Below are positions 47,981 through 59,426 of a stretch of DNA of 64,000 nt, piece after piece (the stretch's first letter is position 1; every line of letters begins with the position of its first letter). The notes under the pieces were generated by a model. That model ran no database searches. It saw only the letters and a program-made list of their open reading frames with translations, and was not told the DNA's origin. The stretch comes from Aphidius gifuensis (Eukaryota; Arthropoda; Insecta; Hymenoptera; Braconidae). The stretch lies in contig NC_057789.1 of assembly GCF_014905175.1 (NCBI RefSeq), positions 26,346,555 through 26,410,554 on the forward strand, read 5' to 3'. The position numbers and the translations under genes were made by a program.

Positions 47981-49695
47981 TCCAGGGGGTTGAAAAATAT
48001 ACACGCGATAATAAAGAAAGGAAGTTTTTAAAAATATGAATAAAAATATATATCAAAGTTTGAAAATACAGAAACTTTTTTTTTTTTTTATTTTTATATA
48101 TCTATTTACAAAAGAAAAAAAAAATTCAGCTAATAAGTAGATATAAAAGTTATAAATAAAATAACATAAAAATATAATAGTTAATAAAAATTAAATGGCT
48201 ATTAATTATTTTATTTTATTTTTCTCAAGTCAATTAGAAATTTACTTTGATTATTATTTTTTTTTTTTGAATATATGAAATATTTTTTATCACTTTGGCT
48301 ATTTTTGTATGACCCTCTTGTTTATACCTAAAACTTGATGAATATTATTTCACGTTAATAAGCTTTCTAGGGCTTTTCTTTATCATTCTCTGAAATCCTT
48401 TATTAAATTTTAATCAGATTTACAATTATGTTTATATAAATAATATTGCATTTGGTGTTTAATGAAATTAAATTGAAATATTAAAGATGATTTTGTTATG
48501 AAACTTTTGAAATAACTTGTTGTTGAATTAATATTTGTTTACATGTGGAATAGTTTGAAATTTAAATGTTAGTTTAATATATATTTTGTGGGTTGGTGAA
48601 TTGGTATAAAGATGTTTTGGGGGAATATGCATTTCTGGCAAAGGGATCTATACAGTTGAAGACTGCTCTGAGTTTGTATGTGGCCACGTAAGCTTTGGTC
48701 TGACAATGTCCAGCTTTGTGAACACATCAAAAGGATTTCAATCTAGTTCTTTGTTAATAATTTAAATGAACTGTCTGCTACTGAATTTATTAACTAAATT
48801 TACTTGATATTTTTTTTTGAATAAATTATTATCACTTGGTTTGGCAAAATAAATAAAAGTAAAAATATTCAAATCTTAATTAATTGTAAATTTATCATTT
48901 TTAATATTAATAATATTTATATTTTTAAATTAATTAATTAATTAATTTTTTAATGATAATCATTTTAAATTTTTTAAGTTTTTAACAAAAAACTTTTTTT
49001 TAATTTTTACTCAACTTAAAATTTCTTTGAGTTGTAAAAACAATAATAGTATTTTATTATAAATAAATTATTTATTTATATTTATTTTTTTCAAATTATT
49101 TAAAAAAAATTGTCAATAAAAAAAATTATTTCTTTACCGACAGAGAAAAATTTCATAGTTAATATTTTTGCCGCTGATGGCTCTGCTTTAGTCGACGCCA
49201 TTTTACATATTGTTGAAATGTTATTAGAAAATTGAGCTCCGTTATATTTCGTGTTTATTAATTAAATAAAGACTTTGTTAATTAACAATTTGTGTTTTTC
49301 GTATTGAGCAAATTGTCGCGAACAAATTGAGTATAAGTATGTCGGTTGGAACTAGTTTGGTTTTACAATAATATCTGGATATTGGTGACAGCTCAACTCC
49401 AACCAAAAGCTGTCAATTCACCAGGTAAAAATGATGGAATTATTTATAAATATTAATTTTTTATTATTGTAAAATTGTTGTTTATTAACAATACAAGAAA
49501 AATAGACTTTTGAGGTTAGGTTGACTGACAATATTATTGAGCGAACAAATTAAAAAAATAAATTTAAATTAATATGTTTACAGTATTTTATTCAACAAAA
49601 AAATACAGAACAACAATAATTAGCAACATTATAGTTTATTTATATTGTTTAATCATATTATACGGAAAAAAAAAAAAAATGACAATATAACCTTG
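47981..49695. repeat. Segmental duplication, copy 1
   Basis: From TCCAGGGGGTTGAAAAATAT onward, this segment matches 60727-62500 in the same orientation, base for base apart from scattered substitutions and small indels (for example one 53-bp block present only in copy 2 after 62239). The match ends at about 49695, exactly where the T-rich array starts. The copy includes a minus-strand first-exon candidate (49138-49201) and the frameshifted equivalent of the plus-strand one (ATG at 49339). Confidence 0.92.
49138..49201 (-). other. Candidate first coding exon in duplication copy 1
   Basis: ATG in context AAAATGGCG opens MASTKAEPSAAKILTMKFFS, then V and donor G|GTAAAG. The same exon occurs in copy 2 with only a synonymous change (TTC to TTT) in this stretch. 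The gene was not recognised and no second exon was identified on the left, where intron-like AT sequence continues. Confidence 0.3.
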
Positions 49696-49698
49696 GAA

Positions 49699-52600
49699 GT
49701 TATTTTTTTTCGAGTTTTTTTTTTAGTTATTTTCGAGTTATTTTTTAGTTTTTTCGAGTTTTTTATAGTTTTTTTCGAGTTTTTTTTAGTTATTTTCGAG
49801 TTTTTTTTCGAGTTTTTTTTAGTTTTTTTCGAGTTTTTTTTCGAGTTTTTTTTCAGTTACTTTCGAGTTATTTTTTAGTTTTTTTCGAGTTTTTTTAGTT
49901 TTTTTTCGAGCTTTTCCTTAGTTTTTTTCGAGTTTTTTTTCGAGTTTTTTTTAGTTTTTTTTCGAGTTTTTCCTTAATTTTTTTGGATTTTTTTTCGAGT
50001 TTTTTTTTTAGTTATTTTCGAGTTATTTTTTAGTTTTTTCGAGTTTTTTATAGTTTTTTTCGAGTTTTTTTTAGTTTTTTTCGAGTGTTTTTCCTTAGTT
50101 TTTTTCGAGTTTTTTTTCTAGTTATTTTCGAGTTTTTTTCGAGTTTTTTTTTTTAGTTATTTTCGAGTTTTTTTTAGTTTTTTTCGAGTTTTTTTTTAGT
50201 TTTTTTCGAGTTTTTTAGTTTTTTTTCGAGTTTTTCCTTAATTTTTTTGGAGTTTTTTTCGAGTTTTTTTTAGTTTTTTTCGAGTTTTTTTTCGAGTTTT
50301 TTTTCAGTTATTTTCGAGTTATTTTTTAGTTTTTTTCGAGTTTTTTTAGTTTTTTTTCGAGTTTTTCCTTAGTTTTTTTCGAGTTTTTTTTTAGTTATTT
50401 TAGTTTTTCCTTAGTTTTTTTTCGAGTTTTTTTTTAGTTATTTTCGAGTTTTATTTTAGTTTTTCCTTAGTTTTTTTCGAGTTTTTTTTAGTTTTTTTTC
50501 GAGTTTTTCCTTAGTTTTTTTCGAGTTTTTTTTTAGTTATTTTAGTTTTTCCTTAGTTTTTTTTCGAGTTTTTTTTTAGTTATTTTCGAGTTTTATTTTA
50601 GTTTTTCCTTAGTTTTTTCCGAGTTTTTTTTTGAGTTTTTTTTTTAGTTATTTTCGAGTTTTTTTTTTTAGTTATTTTCGAGTTTTTTTTAGTTTTTTTC
50701 GAGTTTTTTTTCGAGTTTTTTTTTAGTTTTTTTCGAGTTTTTTAGTTTTTTTTCGAGTTTTTCCTTAATTTTTTTGGAGTTTTTTTCGAGTTTTTTTTAG
50801 TTTTTTTCGAGTTTTTTTTCGAGTTTTTTTTCAGTTATTTTCGAGTTATTTTTTAGTTTTTTTCGAGTTTTTTTTTAGTTTTTCCTTAGTTTTTTCCGAG
50901 TTATTTTCGAGTTATTTTTTAGTTTTTTTCGAGTTTTTTCGAGTTTTTTTTTAGTTATTTTAGTTTTTTCGAGTTTTATTTTACTTTTTCCTTAGTTTTT
51001 TCCGAGTTTTTTTTTGAGTTTTTTTTTGAGTTTTTTTCGAGTTTTTTTTCTAGTTATTTTCGAGTTTTTTTCGAGTTTTTTTTAGTTTTTTTCGAGTTTT
51101 TTTTCGAGTTTTTTTTCAGTTATTTTCGAGTTATTTTTTAGTTTTTTTCGAGTTTTTTTAGTTTTTTTTCGAGCTTTTCCTTAGTTTTTTTCGAGTTTTT
51201 TTTCGAGTTTTTTTTAGTTTTTTTTCGAGTTTTTCCTTAATTTTTTTGGAGTTTTTTTCGAGTTTTTTTTAAGTTATTTTCGAGTTATTTTTAGTATTTT
51301 TCGAGTTTTCTTTTTAGTTATTTTCGAGTTTTTTTTAGTTTTTTTCGAGTTTTTTTTAGTTTTTTTCGAGTTTTTTTTAGTTTTTTTCGAGTTTTTTTTC
51401 GAGTTTTTTTTTAGTTATTTTCGAGTTATTTTTAGTTTTTTTCGAGTTTTTTTTAGTTTTTTTTCGAGTTTTTCCTTAGTTTTTTTCGAGTTTTTTTTTA
51501 GTTATTTTAGTTTTTCCTTAGTTTTTTTTCGAGTTTTTTTTTAGTTATTTTCGAGTTTTATTTTAGTTTTTCCTTAGTTTTTTCCGAGTTTTTTTTTGAG
51601 TTTTTTTTTGAGTTTTTTTCGAGTTTTTTTTCTAGTTATTTTCGAGTTTTTTTCGAGTTTTTTTTAGTTTTTTTCGAGTTTTTTTTCGAGTTTTTTTTCA
51701 GTTATTTTCGAGTTATTTTTTAGTTTTTTTCGAGTTTTTCCTTAGTTTTTTTCGAGTTTTTTTTTAGTTATTTTCGAGTTATTTTTAGTTTTTTTCGAGT
51801 TTTTTTTAGTTTTTTTCGAGTTTTTTTTAGTTTTTTTCGAGTTTTTTTTTAGTTTTTTTCGAGTTTTTTTTTGTTTTTTTGTTGTTTTTTTTTTTTTTTT
51901 TTTGTGTTTTTTTCTTGTTTTTTTTTAGTTTTTCCTTAGTTTTTTCCGAGTTTTTTTTTGAGTTTTTTTTTTTAGTTTTTTTCGAGTTATTTTTTAGTTT
52001 TTTTCGAGTTTTTTTTTTAGTTTTTTTTTTAGTTTTTTTCGAGTTTTTTTTCGAGTTTTTTTTCAGTTATTTTCGAGTTATTTTTTAGTTTTTTTCGAGT
52101 TTTTTTAGTTTTTTTTCGAGTTTTTCCTTACTTTTTTTCGAGTTTTTTTTCGAGTAAATTTTCGAAAAATTTTTTTTTTTTTCGAGTTTTTTTCCGAGTT
52201 TTTTTCGAGTTTTTTTTCTAGTTTTTTTCGAGTTTTTTTTCTAGTTATTTTCGAGTTTTTTTTAGTTTTTTTCGAGTTTTTTTTCGAGTTTTTTTTCAGT
52301 TACTTTCGAGTTATTTTTTAGTTTTTTTCGAGTTTTTTTAGTTTTTTTTCGAGTTTTTCCTTTGTTTTTTTTCGTGTTTTTTTTTTGTTTTTTTCGAGTT
52401 TTTTTTTAGTTTTTCCTTAGTTTTTTCCGAGTTTTTTTTTGAGTTTTTTTTTGAGTTTTTTTAATTTTAGTTTTTCCTTTTAGTTTTCGAGTTTTTTAGT
52501 TTTTCGAGTTTTTCCGGTTTTTCGAGTTTTTTTTTAGTTTTCAGTTTTTCTTGAGTTTTTTAGTTATTTTTTTTAGTTTTTAGTTTTTTCCTTAGTTTTT

Positions 52601-54158
52601 CCGAGTTTTTTTATTTTTTAGTTATTTTTAGTTTTTTAGTTATTTTCGAGTTTTTTTAGTTTTTCGAGTTTTTTTTTCGAGTTTTTAGTTTTTTTTTCGA
52701 GTTTTTTAGTTGTTTTTCGAGTTTTTCCTTAATTTTTTTGGAGTTTTTTTCGAGTTTTTTTTAGTTTTTTTCGAGTTTTTTTTCGAGTTTTTTTTCAGTT
52801 ATTTTCGAGTTATTTTTTAGTTTTTTTCGAGTTTTTTTTAGTTTTTTTTCGAGTTTTTCCTTAGTTTTTTTCGAGTTTTTTTTTAGTTATTTTAGTTTTT
52901 CCTTAGTTTTTTTTCGAGTTTTTTTTTAGTTATTTTCGAGTTTTATTTTAGTTTTTCCTTAGTTTTTTCCGAGTTTTTTTTTGAGTTTTTTTTTGAGTTT
53001 TTTTCGAGTTTTTTTTCTAGTTATTTTCGAGTTTTTTTCGAGTTTTTTTTAGTTTTTTTCGAGTTTTTTTTCGAGTTTTTTTTCAGTTATTTTCGAGTTA
53101 TTTTTTAGTTTTTTTCGAGTTTTTTTAGTTTTTTTTCGAGCTTTTCCTTAGTTTTTTTCGAGTTTTTTTTCGAGTTTTTTTTAGTTTTTTTTCGAGTTTT
53201 TCCTTAATTTTTTTGGAGTTTTTTTCGAGTTTTTTTTAAGTTATTTTCGAGTTATTTTTAGTATTTTTCGAGTTTTCTTTTTAGTTATTTTTAGTTTTTT
53301 TTCGAGTTTTTCCTTAATTTTTTTGGAGTTTTTTTCGAGTTTTTTTTAAGTTATTTTCGAGTTATTTTTAGTTTTTTTCGAGTTTTTTTTCGAGTTTTTT
53401 TTAGTTTTTTTTCGAGTTTTTCCTTAATTTTTTTGGAGTTTTTTTCGAGTTTTTTTTAAGTTATTTTCGAGTTTTTTTTAGTTTTTTTCGAGTTTTTTTT
53501 AGTTTTTTTCGAGTGTTTTTCCTTAGTTTTTTTCGAGTTTTTTTTCTAGTTATTTTCGAGTTTTTTTTGAGTTTTTTTTTTTAGTTATTTTCGAGTTTTT
53601 TTTAGTTTTTTTCGAGTTTTTTTTTTAGTTTTTTTTTTAGTTATTTTCGAGTTTTTTTTCGAGTTTTTTTTCAGTTATTTTCGAGTTATTTTTTAGTTTT
53701 TTTCGAGTTTTTTTTTGTTTTTTTCGAGTTTTTTTTTAGTTTTTTTCGAGTTTTTTTTAGTTTTTTTTCGAGTTTTTTTCAAGTTTTTTTTTAGTTTTTC
53801 CTTAGTTTTTTCCGAGTTTTTCCTTAGTTTTTTCCGAGTTTTTTTTCGAGTTTTTTTTTAGTTTTTTTCGAGTTTTTTAGTTGTTTTTCGAGTTTTTCCT
53901 TAATTTTTTTGGAGTTTTTTTCGAGTTTTTTTTAGTTTTTTTCGAGTTTTTTTTAGTTTTTTTTCGAGTTTTTCCTTAGTTTTTTTCGAGTTTTTTTTTA
54001 GTTATTTTAGTTTTTCCTTAGTTTTTTTTCGAGTTTTTTTTTAGTTATTTTCGAGTTTTATTTTAGTTTTTCCTTAGTTTTTTCCGAGTTTTTTTTTGAG
54101 TTTTTTTTTTAGTTATTTTCGAGTTTTTTTTTTTAGTTATTTTCGAGTTTTTTTTAGT
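49699..54158 (+). repeat. 4.46-kb T-rich minisatellite array (TTTTTTTCGAG / TTTTTTAG)
   Basis: Hundreds of short units of the form T(5-9)-CGAG or T(5-9)-AG, with regular variants TTTTTCCTTAG, TTATTTTCGAG and TTTTTTGGAG, all on one strand, so the plus strand is overwhelmingly T. Longer blocks repeat: AAGTTATTTTCGAG followed by GTATTTTTCGAG occurs near 51271 and again near 53238, and the surrounding order matches, indicating a higher-order unit of about 1.97 kb. Near 52480-52680 the units are irregular. Phe-rich open frames here are by-products. Confidence 0.95.
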
Positions 54159-57030
54159 CATTGGATTTGAAAATAAAAATTATATTCTGCAAGCAAAAAA
54201 ATAATATCTATAGACAATTTTTTGTTTTTTATTTTTAATTAAAATAACAAATAATTTGTATAATATATACAGTTGAGATAAAAAAATTTTAGCTTCATTT
54301 TTAAGGCAATGTTTAATGAGTGAACTAGATATAAGTTTTTATGATTTTTAACTTTCATTCTAGTTATTTTAATTTTATAAAATAAACTTCATAAAAACAT
54401 TGGTCAATATTAAAATTCTCAAAAAGAATTTTTTATCAGTTGAAAATAAAAAAAAAAAAAAACAAGCTACAGCAAACAGCATAGTATAAAACTAATAGAT
54501 TCTTACAACTGCACTACATTTTCTCTTTTTTGAGACAAAAAATAAAAAAAAAAAATAGTTAGTTTTTTGTATTCTAGTATTATACAGTAAGACCTCAAGT
54601 AACTGCAAAAGAAAATTTTCTATGTATATTGTATATATTAGCGTACAACCATAAAAGGCAAAAAATTCTTTTGTGAATGTTGTAAAGCATATATATTATT
54701 TTTTATATATTTTTATATATCTTTGAGATATTTTTTCCTTTGAAAAATCAGAGGCCGGATACTCTGTAAGTTCGTGACGAGAAAGCCAGCCCGTCGATAA
54801 AATATTTGCTGCTTCGTTGCTCATATTTTTTTCAAAGAAAAAAATGCTTAAAGTATATAATGTAAAATTAAAAATGAATGACTATTTTATAAATAAGAAA
54901 TAATTATTAATTTTTAAATTTTTTTCATCAAATTTATTGTCATTAGTTTTGGTATTTGAGCTTCTGTTGTAAGCATGTGACAGTTTTCGTATTATGATGA
55001 GAATAGAGCCCGTGAAAAAACTTTTAAATATATTTCAATAAAAGTTGGTAAAGGTTGCATTGTTGAATTTGGTTGAGTTTTATTGAAACTCGCTGGATGA
55101 AAATTGCTTTTACGCTTACAGAGAACAAGAGAGCGATAGAGGGAGAGGGAGAGAAAATTGAAAGCTCATTTTACTGTCATTTCTCTATCATCAAGTCACT
55201 TGATCGACCGTTTATAAAGCCACAACATTGTTCGAGTATATATTAATAGCGTTCACATAACAAAAAAGAAAAACTAAAAATTTTGAATTTTTGTTATAAA
55301 TGTTTTACATTTTATAAAAATATAGTAAAATAATAAAAGCCAAATTAGTGCTCAATTTTTAATAACGGTTCTAGTTTCAAGTTAAAAATTCAACAATAGA
55401 ATTGAAGTTAAATCGATTTTAAATTTTTCCCTGAAATTATAAAAAACGAATTAAAAAGTAATTTATATTTTTAGTGTTGTTGATGTTTGACTTATTTTTT
55501 ATGACTCAATCTAAATCACAATTAGCTTATAACCATCAGCCACTTTGTGAGTCTCTCTAGATGAAAAAAAAAAAAAAACAAAAACAAAAAAAGTGCACAC
55601 ATAAAAAGTAGCAAGTAAAAAAAAGGCTAAAAGAATGTAAAAAACAAAGTAAAAAAAAATAAATAAAATAAAGCACAGTTTCTTGGCAAGAAGACTCATG
55701 GAAGGTGGTAATAAATAAATTAATCAAACAGCTTAATTGACAAATCGGTAATCTCGTGGTACATTACATCCAAGAATAGTGAATGATAGCGCAATAAAAC
55801 CACCAAAAACCATAAATTGTACAAGTAATTTGTCCAGATATTTTTTCCAATTTAACCATTAAAGTTAATATTTCAATATAGTATTATTTTAAATCAAATA
55901 AATTTCACATAAATTTATATATATTATAATTTAAATAATATCATCTTGATAAAGCGAGAAATCGATTTTTAAATTATGAAAAAAAAATTGTTTTTTAAAT
56001 CTTTTGAGGCGAGAAGCCAAAATATAAAAATATAATATTAATGCCATCTTCATCATTTTTTTCGAAGCCAAAAATACTCAATTCAACCCTTCGACACCTT
56101 TGCAAAAAATATATAACTTCACATAAAATACAGTATTACTTTTTATAAATCAAAAATAAAAATACATTCAAGATATATGTAAAAATATTTTCGATAAAAA
56201 GCCCATTATCTATATCGAATGATATTTTTTTTATTTGATTTGATTTTTTTATTTTTTTTTTTATTTTAAATTATAAAGTATGATTGAGTTCTTCAAACTG
56301 AAATTCACAACTGTTTTATATAAATTTATATAAAAACTTACCCTTATCTATTGAAAATAAGATATTTTATTGGATATTTTTTTTTTCTATTGGTAATGTA
56401 GCCTCGTCGACAAATCTACGAATTTCTATTTTTTTTATTTTTATTTCTTTTTTTATTTTTTTATCCCCTTTCATATTCTGTTTATCATTCTCTTTCCCTT
56501 TTTGGCTTGCTTCTACAGTCCTATATACAACCGATAAAAACAATCGGTTCTTTTTCTCTACAACTTGCCCTTTTTATTCTCTTATTCTATTCCCTCTGTG
56601 TCAACATGATATGATAAAAATATATATATTTATGTAATAAAATAAAAATAAAAAATATTAGCTTGTATAGAAGATAAATAATAAAGGGTTAAAATATAAA
56701 ATGAAAATATATATATTTACAAAATTGTCTTGGCACAGTGCCTGAAATTACTTCAAGATAAAAACCAAAAATAAAATTATGTAATATACTTTTTCAAGTT
56801 TTTTTTTTATTATTATTAACTATATTTTGAGCTGAGACATGAGGTTATCTAAACTTGTAGTAAACTTTATTAAAATAATAATTATATACACAACAATTTC
56901 ATGAGAATAAAAATCACCACTTACCACATACCTGTTAGTCAATACATAATATTCAATTTGTTATTTTTATTATTTAATTATTTAATTATTTTATTATTTT
57001 TTTTGAATATATTAATATGCTCGGTGTTAC
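54159..57030. other. Intergenic AT-rich stretch with two islands
   Basis: After the array, sequence returns to ordinary AT-rich DNA. Island 54744-54830 contains a plus-strand donor-like CTCT|GTAAGT and, on the minus strand, an ATG frame starting MSNEAANILSTGWLSRHELT (complement of 54824 leftward, 42 codons). Island 55120-55260 has GAGAG-rich sequence followed by TTTATAAAG, promoter-like on the plus strand. No family was recognised in either. Confidence 0.4.
55120..55260 (+). promoter_or_regulatory. Promoter-like GAGA/TATA block
   Basis: GAGAGCGATAGAGGGAGAGG is followed about 60-70 bp later by TTTATAAAG and then CCACAAC. This resembles insect GAGA-factor-type promoters, but no transcript start or downstream intact gene is evident. 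The FN3 fragments downstream (57.1 kb) are on the same strand. Confidence 0.2.
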
Positions 57031-57190
57031 TTATCAATATACATAACGTTAAAAAACAAATTTACAAATCAACTGATTTATTTTATTCATTGTATACTGT
57101 GCTATTTTTTAATTTAGTTTTTGTTTTCAAATTACAGAACTACTGATGATACATCATGATGGAAAACAATAGAAATTCTTGCGGAATAAA
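57031..57190 (+). repeat. Local duplication, copy A
   Basis: The stretch TACTTATCAATATACATAACG through ATTCTTGCGGAATAAATAAC recurs at 57673-57835 with few differences. It covers an intron end (AAATTACAG) plus the first part of an FN3 exon fragment. Confidence 0.85.
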
Positions 57191-58290
57191 TAACAGATGC
57201 AACAATTCCAAATCTTGTGACAGGCAGAGAATATGAATTTATGATTTCAAGTTAAGATGAATGATGATAAAATGGTTTCGTAAATCATTACGTGTTTTGA
57301 CTCAATCAAAAATTGAAGAGACCAAATCCAAGGAAGGAAACAAAGTTGAAGGAAAGCTTCTGAATTACAAGGTAAATAATAATATAATTTTTATATTTAT
57401 TTTTTGTCAATTAAATGATGTATTTATTCATGTATTTATATTTCTTTATTTATGTGGATTAGAAACACCAGAAAATATTAGAGTTTAAGTAATTGGAAAA
57501 GGATATTTGTTAACATGGGATCTACCATTAAAAAGAAGAAATTCATCAACAAATTATATTCTTACATGGTTTCACGAAGCAACTGATAGTATTTATGGAG
57601 AAATAAAAAATGCAGATACTTTTCACTTAGGTTTGTGTATTGTTTAATTTATTTTTAATTAAAAAAAATTACTTATCAATACATGACGTTAAAAAACAAA
57701 TTTACAAATTAACTGATTTATTTTATTTATTGTACTGTGCTATTTTTTAATTTAATTGTTGTTTTCAAATTACAGACCTACTGATACATCAGGGTGGGAA
57801 ACAATGGAAATTCTTGCGAAAAAAAATAACAAATGCAACAATTAATATTTCTAAACATAAATTTAATTGATTTTCATTATCTCGGTAAATAGTGTTTCAT
57901 AAAATTTCACATTTTTTACGAATTTACTAAGTCATTTGACTCAATCAATAATCAGAATAATTAATAATTTACGATTTACATATTAACAACAATTTTTTTC
58001 TTATATAATTTTTTTTTTTCTTTTTAATTATAATCTTTATATAATTGTTGTTTTCTTTAAAAAAAAAAAACAATTTATTATCAGTTTAATTTAAATAATT
58101 TTATTTTTTATGTTTTAGATTTTTTGTGTCAATCATCTGAAAATAGTAATCAAAAGTTTAATCTCTCCTGACACATGTATTTGTTATTCCATAACAAATT
58201 ATGAGTTCAGATTAAATTTGGCTGTGGTGAACTGTACTGCATGTTCGTCCTTGGTAAAGATCACGATTCAGCCATAGACCAAATTTTCTA
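57128..58290 (+). pseudogene. Decayed fibronectin-III exon fragments (cell-adhesion receptor-like)
   Basis: Block 1 (57138-57371) reads with several stops: WKTIEILAE, TDATIPNLVTGREYEFM, then a frame change to RKSLRVLTQSKIEET, ending AAG|GTAAAT. Block 2 (57463-57630, AG/GT ends) reads ETPENIRV, stop, VIGKGYLLTWDLPLKRR and NYILTWFHEATDSIYGEI, a typical FN3 beta-strand pattern (TW, W.P, Y.L.W). Block 3 (57776 on) duplicates the beginning of block 1. Block 4 (about 58200-58285) reads KFGCGELYCMFVLGKDHDSA. Together they resemble FN3 domains of IgSF9/turtle-like receptors, though this is a low-certainty family call. Multiple stops, frameshifts and the internal duplication show it is non-functional. 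Confidence 0.5.
57673..57835 (+). repeat. Local duplication, copy B
   Basis: Direct repeat of 57031-57190, about 640 bp downstream. Copy B keeps the better reading frame (TDTSGWETMEIL) where copy A has stops. Confidence 0.85.
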
Positions 58291-59426
58291 CTGGTAATTT
58301 TTAAATATTATATTTTAAATATTATACTATTATAATATTTAATTTTATTATATTTTAAATATTATATTATTTTAAAATTAGATAATACAATAATAACTTA
58401 ATTTTACAATATGTTGTAGGAAGAAAAAAAAAAGGATAAGAAAATGTGAATAAACATTGCTACATTGATAAAGTTCAACAAAAACAAGTAAATGTTCACA
58501 AATAACAAGAATAAGTGATACATTTAAAAGAGCACAAAAATAAGTAACACAAGCACCATATCGTGCTCTTTAAGTGTTGAAATTCATTTACACTCAATGA
58601 TTTGTAAATCTAATTGAAGTTGTAATTCATAATGTTTTTTCATTATCATAGGATTCATCATTGTTGAAGCATAATATCATGTAGATGGTCTCGATGTTTG
58701 GTTTTTTCTTTTTTTCATTTTGTTACTGGTTCAAGTGCACGGGTACTTGATGATTGTTAAATTGTCAAATAGTTTATAAATAGTTTGATTCATTTTTAAA
58801 ACACTAGTTAACACAAACTAAAAACGACGACGTACCTTATGACACACTCATCAATCAATACACACACACAAACACTTAAATAGCAATTAAATATGAAAGT
58901 ATCATTATTTCTTTAAACTACGTCTTTTTTTTTTTTTTTCTTTTGTAATTTGACCTAGTCACAGAAATTTCTCCTAATCTATTTAATTTTCTTTTTATAA
59001 ACATTTTTTTTTTATATTATTATTATACTTAATTTTTTTTTTTTTTTTGATTATTTTTATTTTTTGAAATAACTATCAAGTTATTTTTTTTTTTCTATTT
59101 ATTGTGATAAATTTATTTCAATTGAAATTTCATCATCAATCACTTAGTATTTATAATGAAAATAATAATAATAATAATATATGTATTTATTGGAATTATT
59201 AATGTAAAATTAATCAATTGTTGATTAGTATTTTAAGTCATATATAAATACATACTTGGAGACGAAAAAAATAAAAAAAAAAAGCGAAATATTGGAGTGT
59301 AAAAAAAGTATAAAAATATGTTATCAATGTAAGAATAAATAAAATTGTTGTATAAAAAAAAACCAAGAAATTATTTATTTAAAATTATATTTATTTATAA
59401 ATTAAATACTATTATTTATTTATTTT
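58291..59426. other. Intergenic AT-rich stretch
   Basis: No gene seen. Slightly less AT-rich words occur at 58500-58620 and 58660-58880. The right end is the 3' flank of the INTS9 fragment on the minus strand. Confidence 0.4.

Noticed and set aside
49645..52088. Phe/Glu/Val-rich plus-strand open frames in the T-rich array
   Set aside because: They are direct translations of TTTTTTCGAG repeats, with no splice sites or family similarity.
49699..54158. Telomeric repeat
   Set aside because: The insect motif TTAGG does not recur as a regular unit; the dominant words are TTTTTCGAG and TTTTTTAG.
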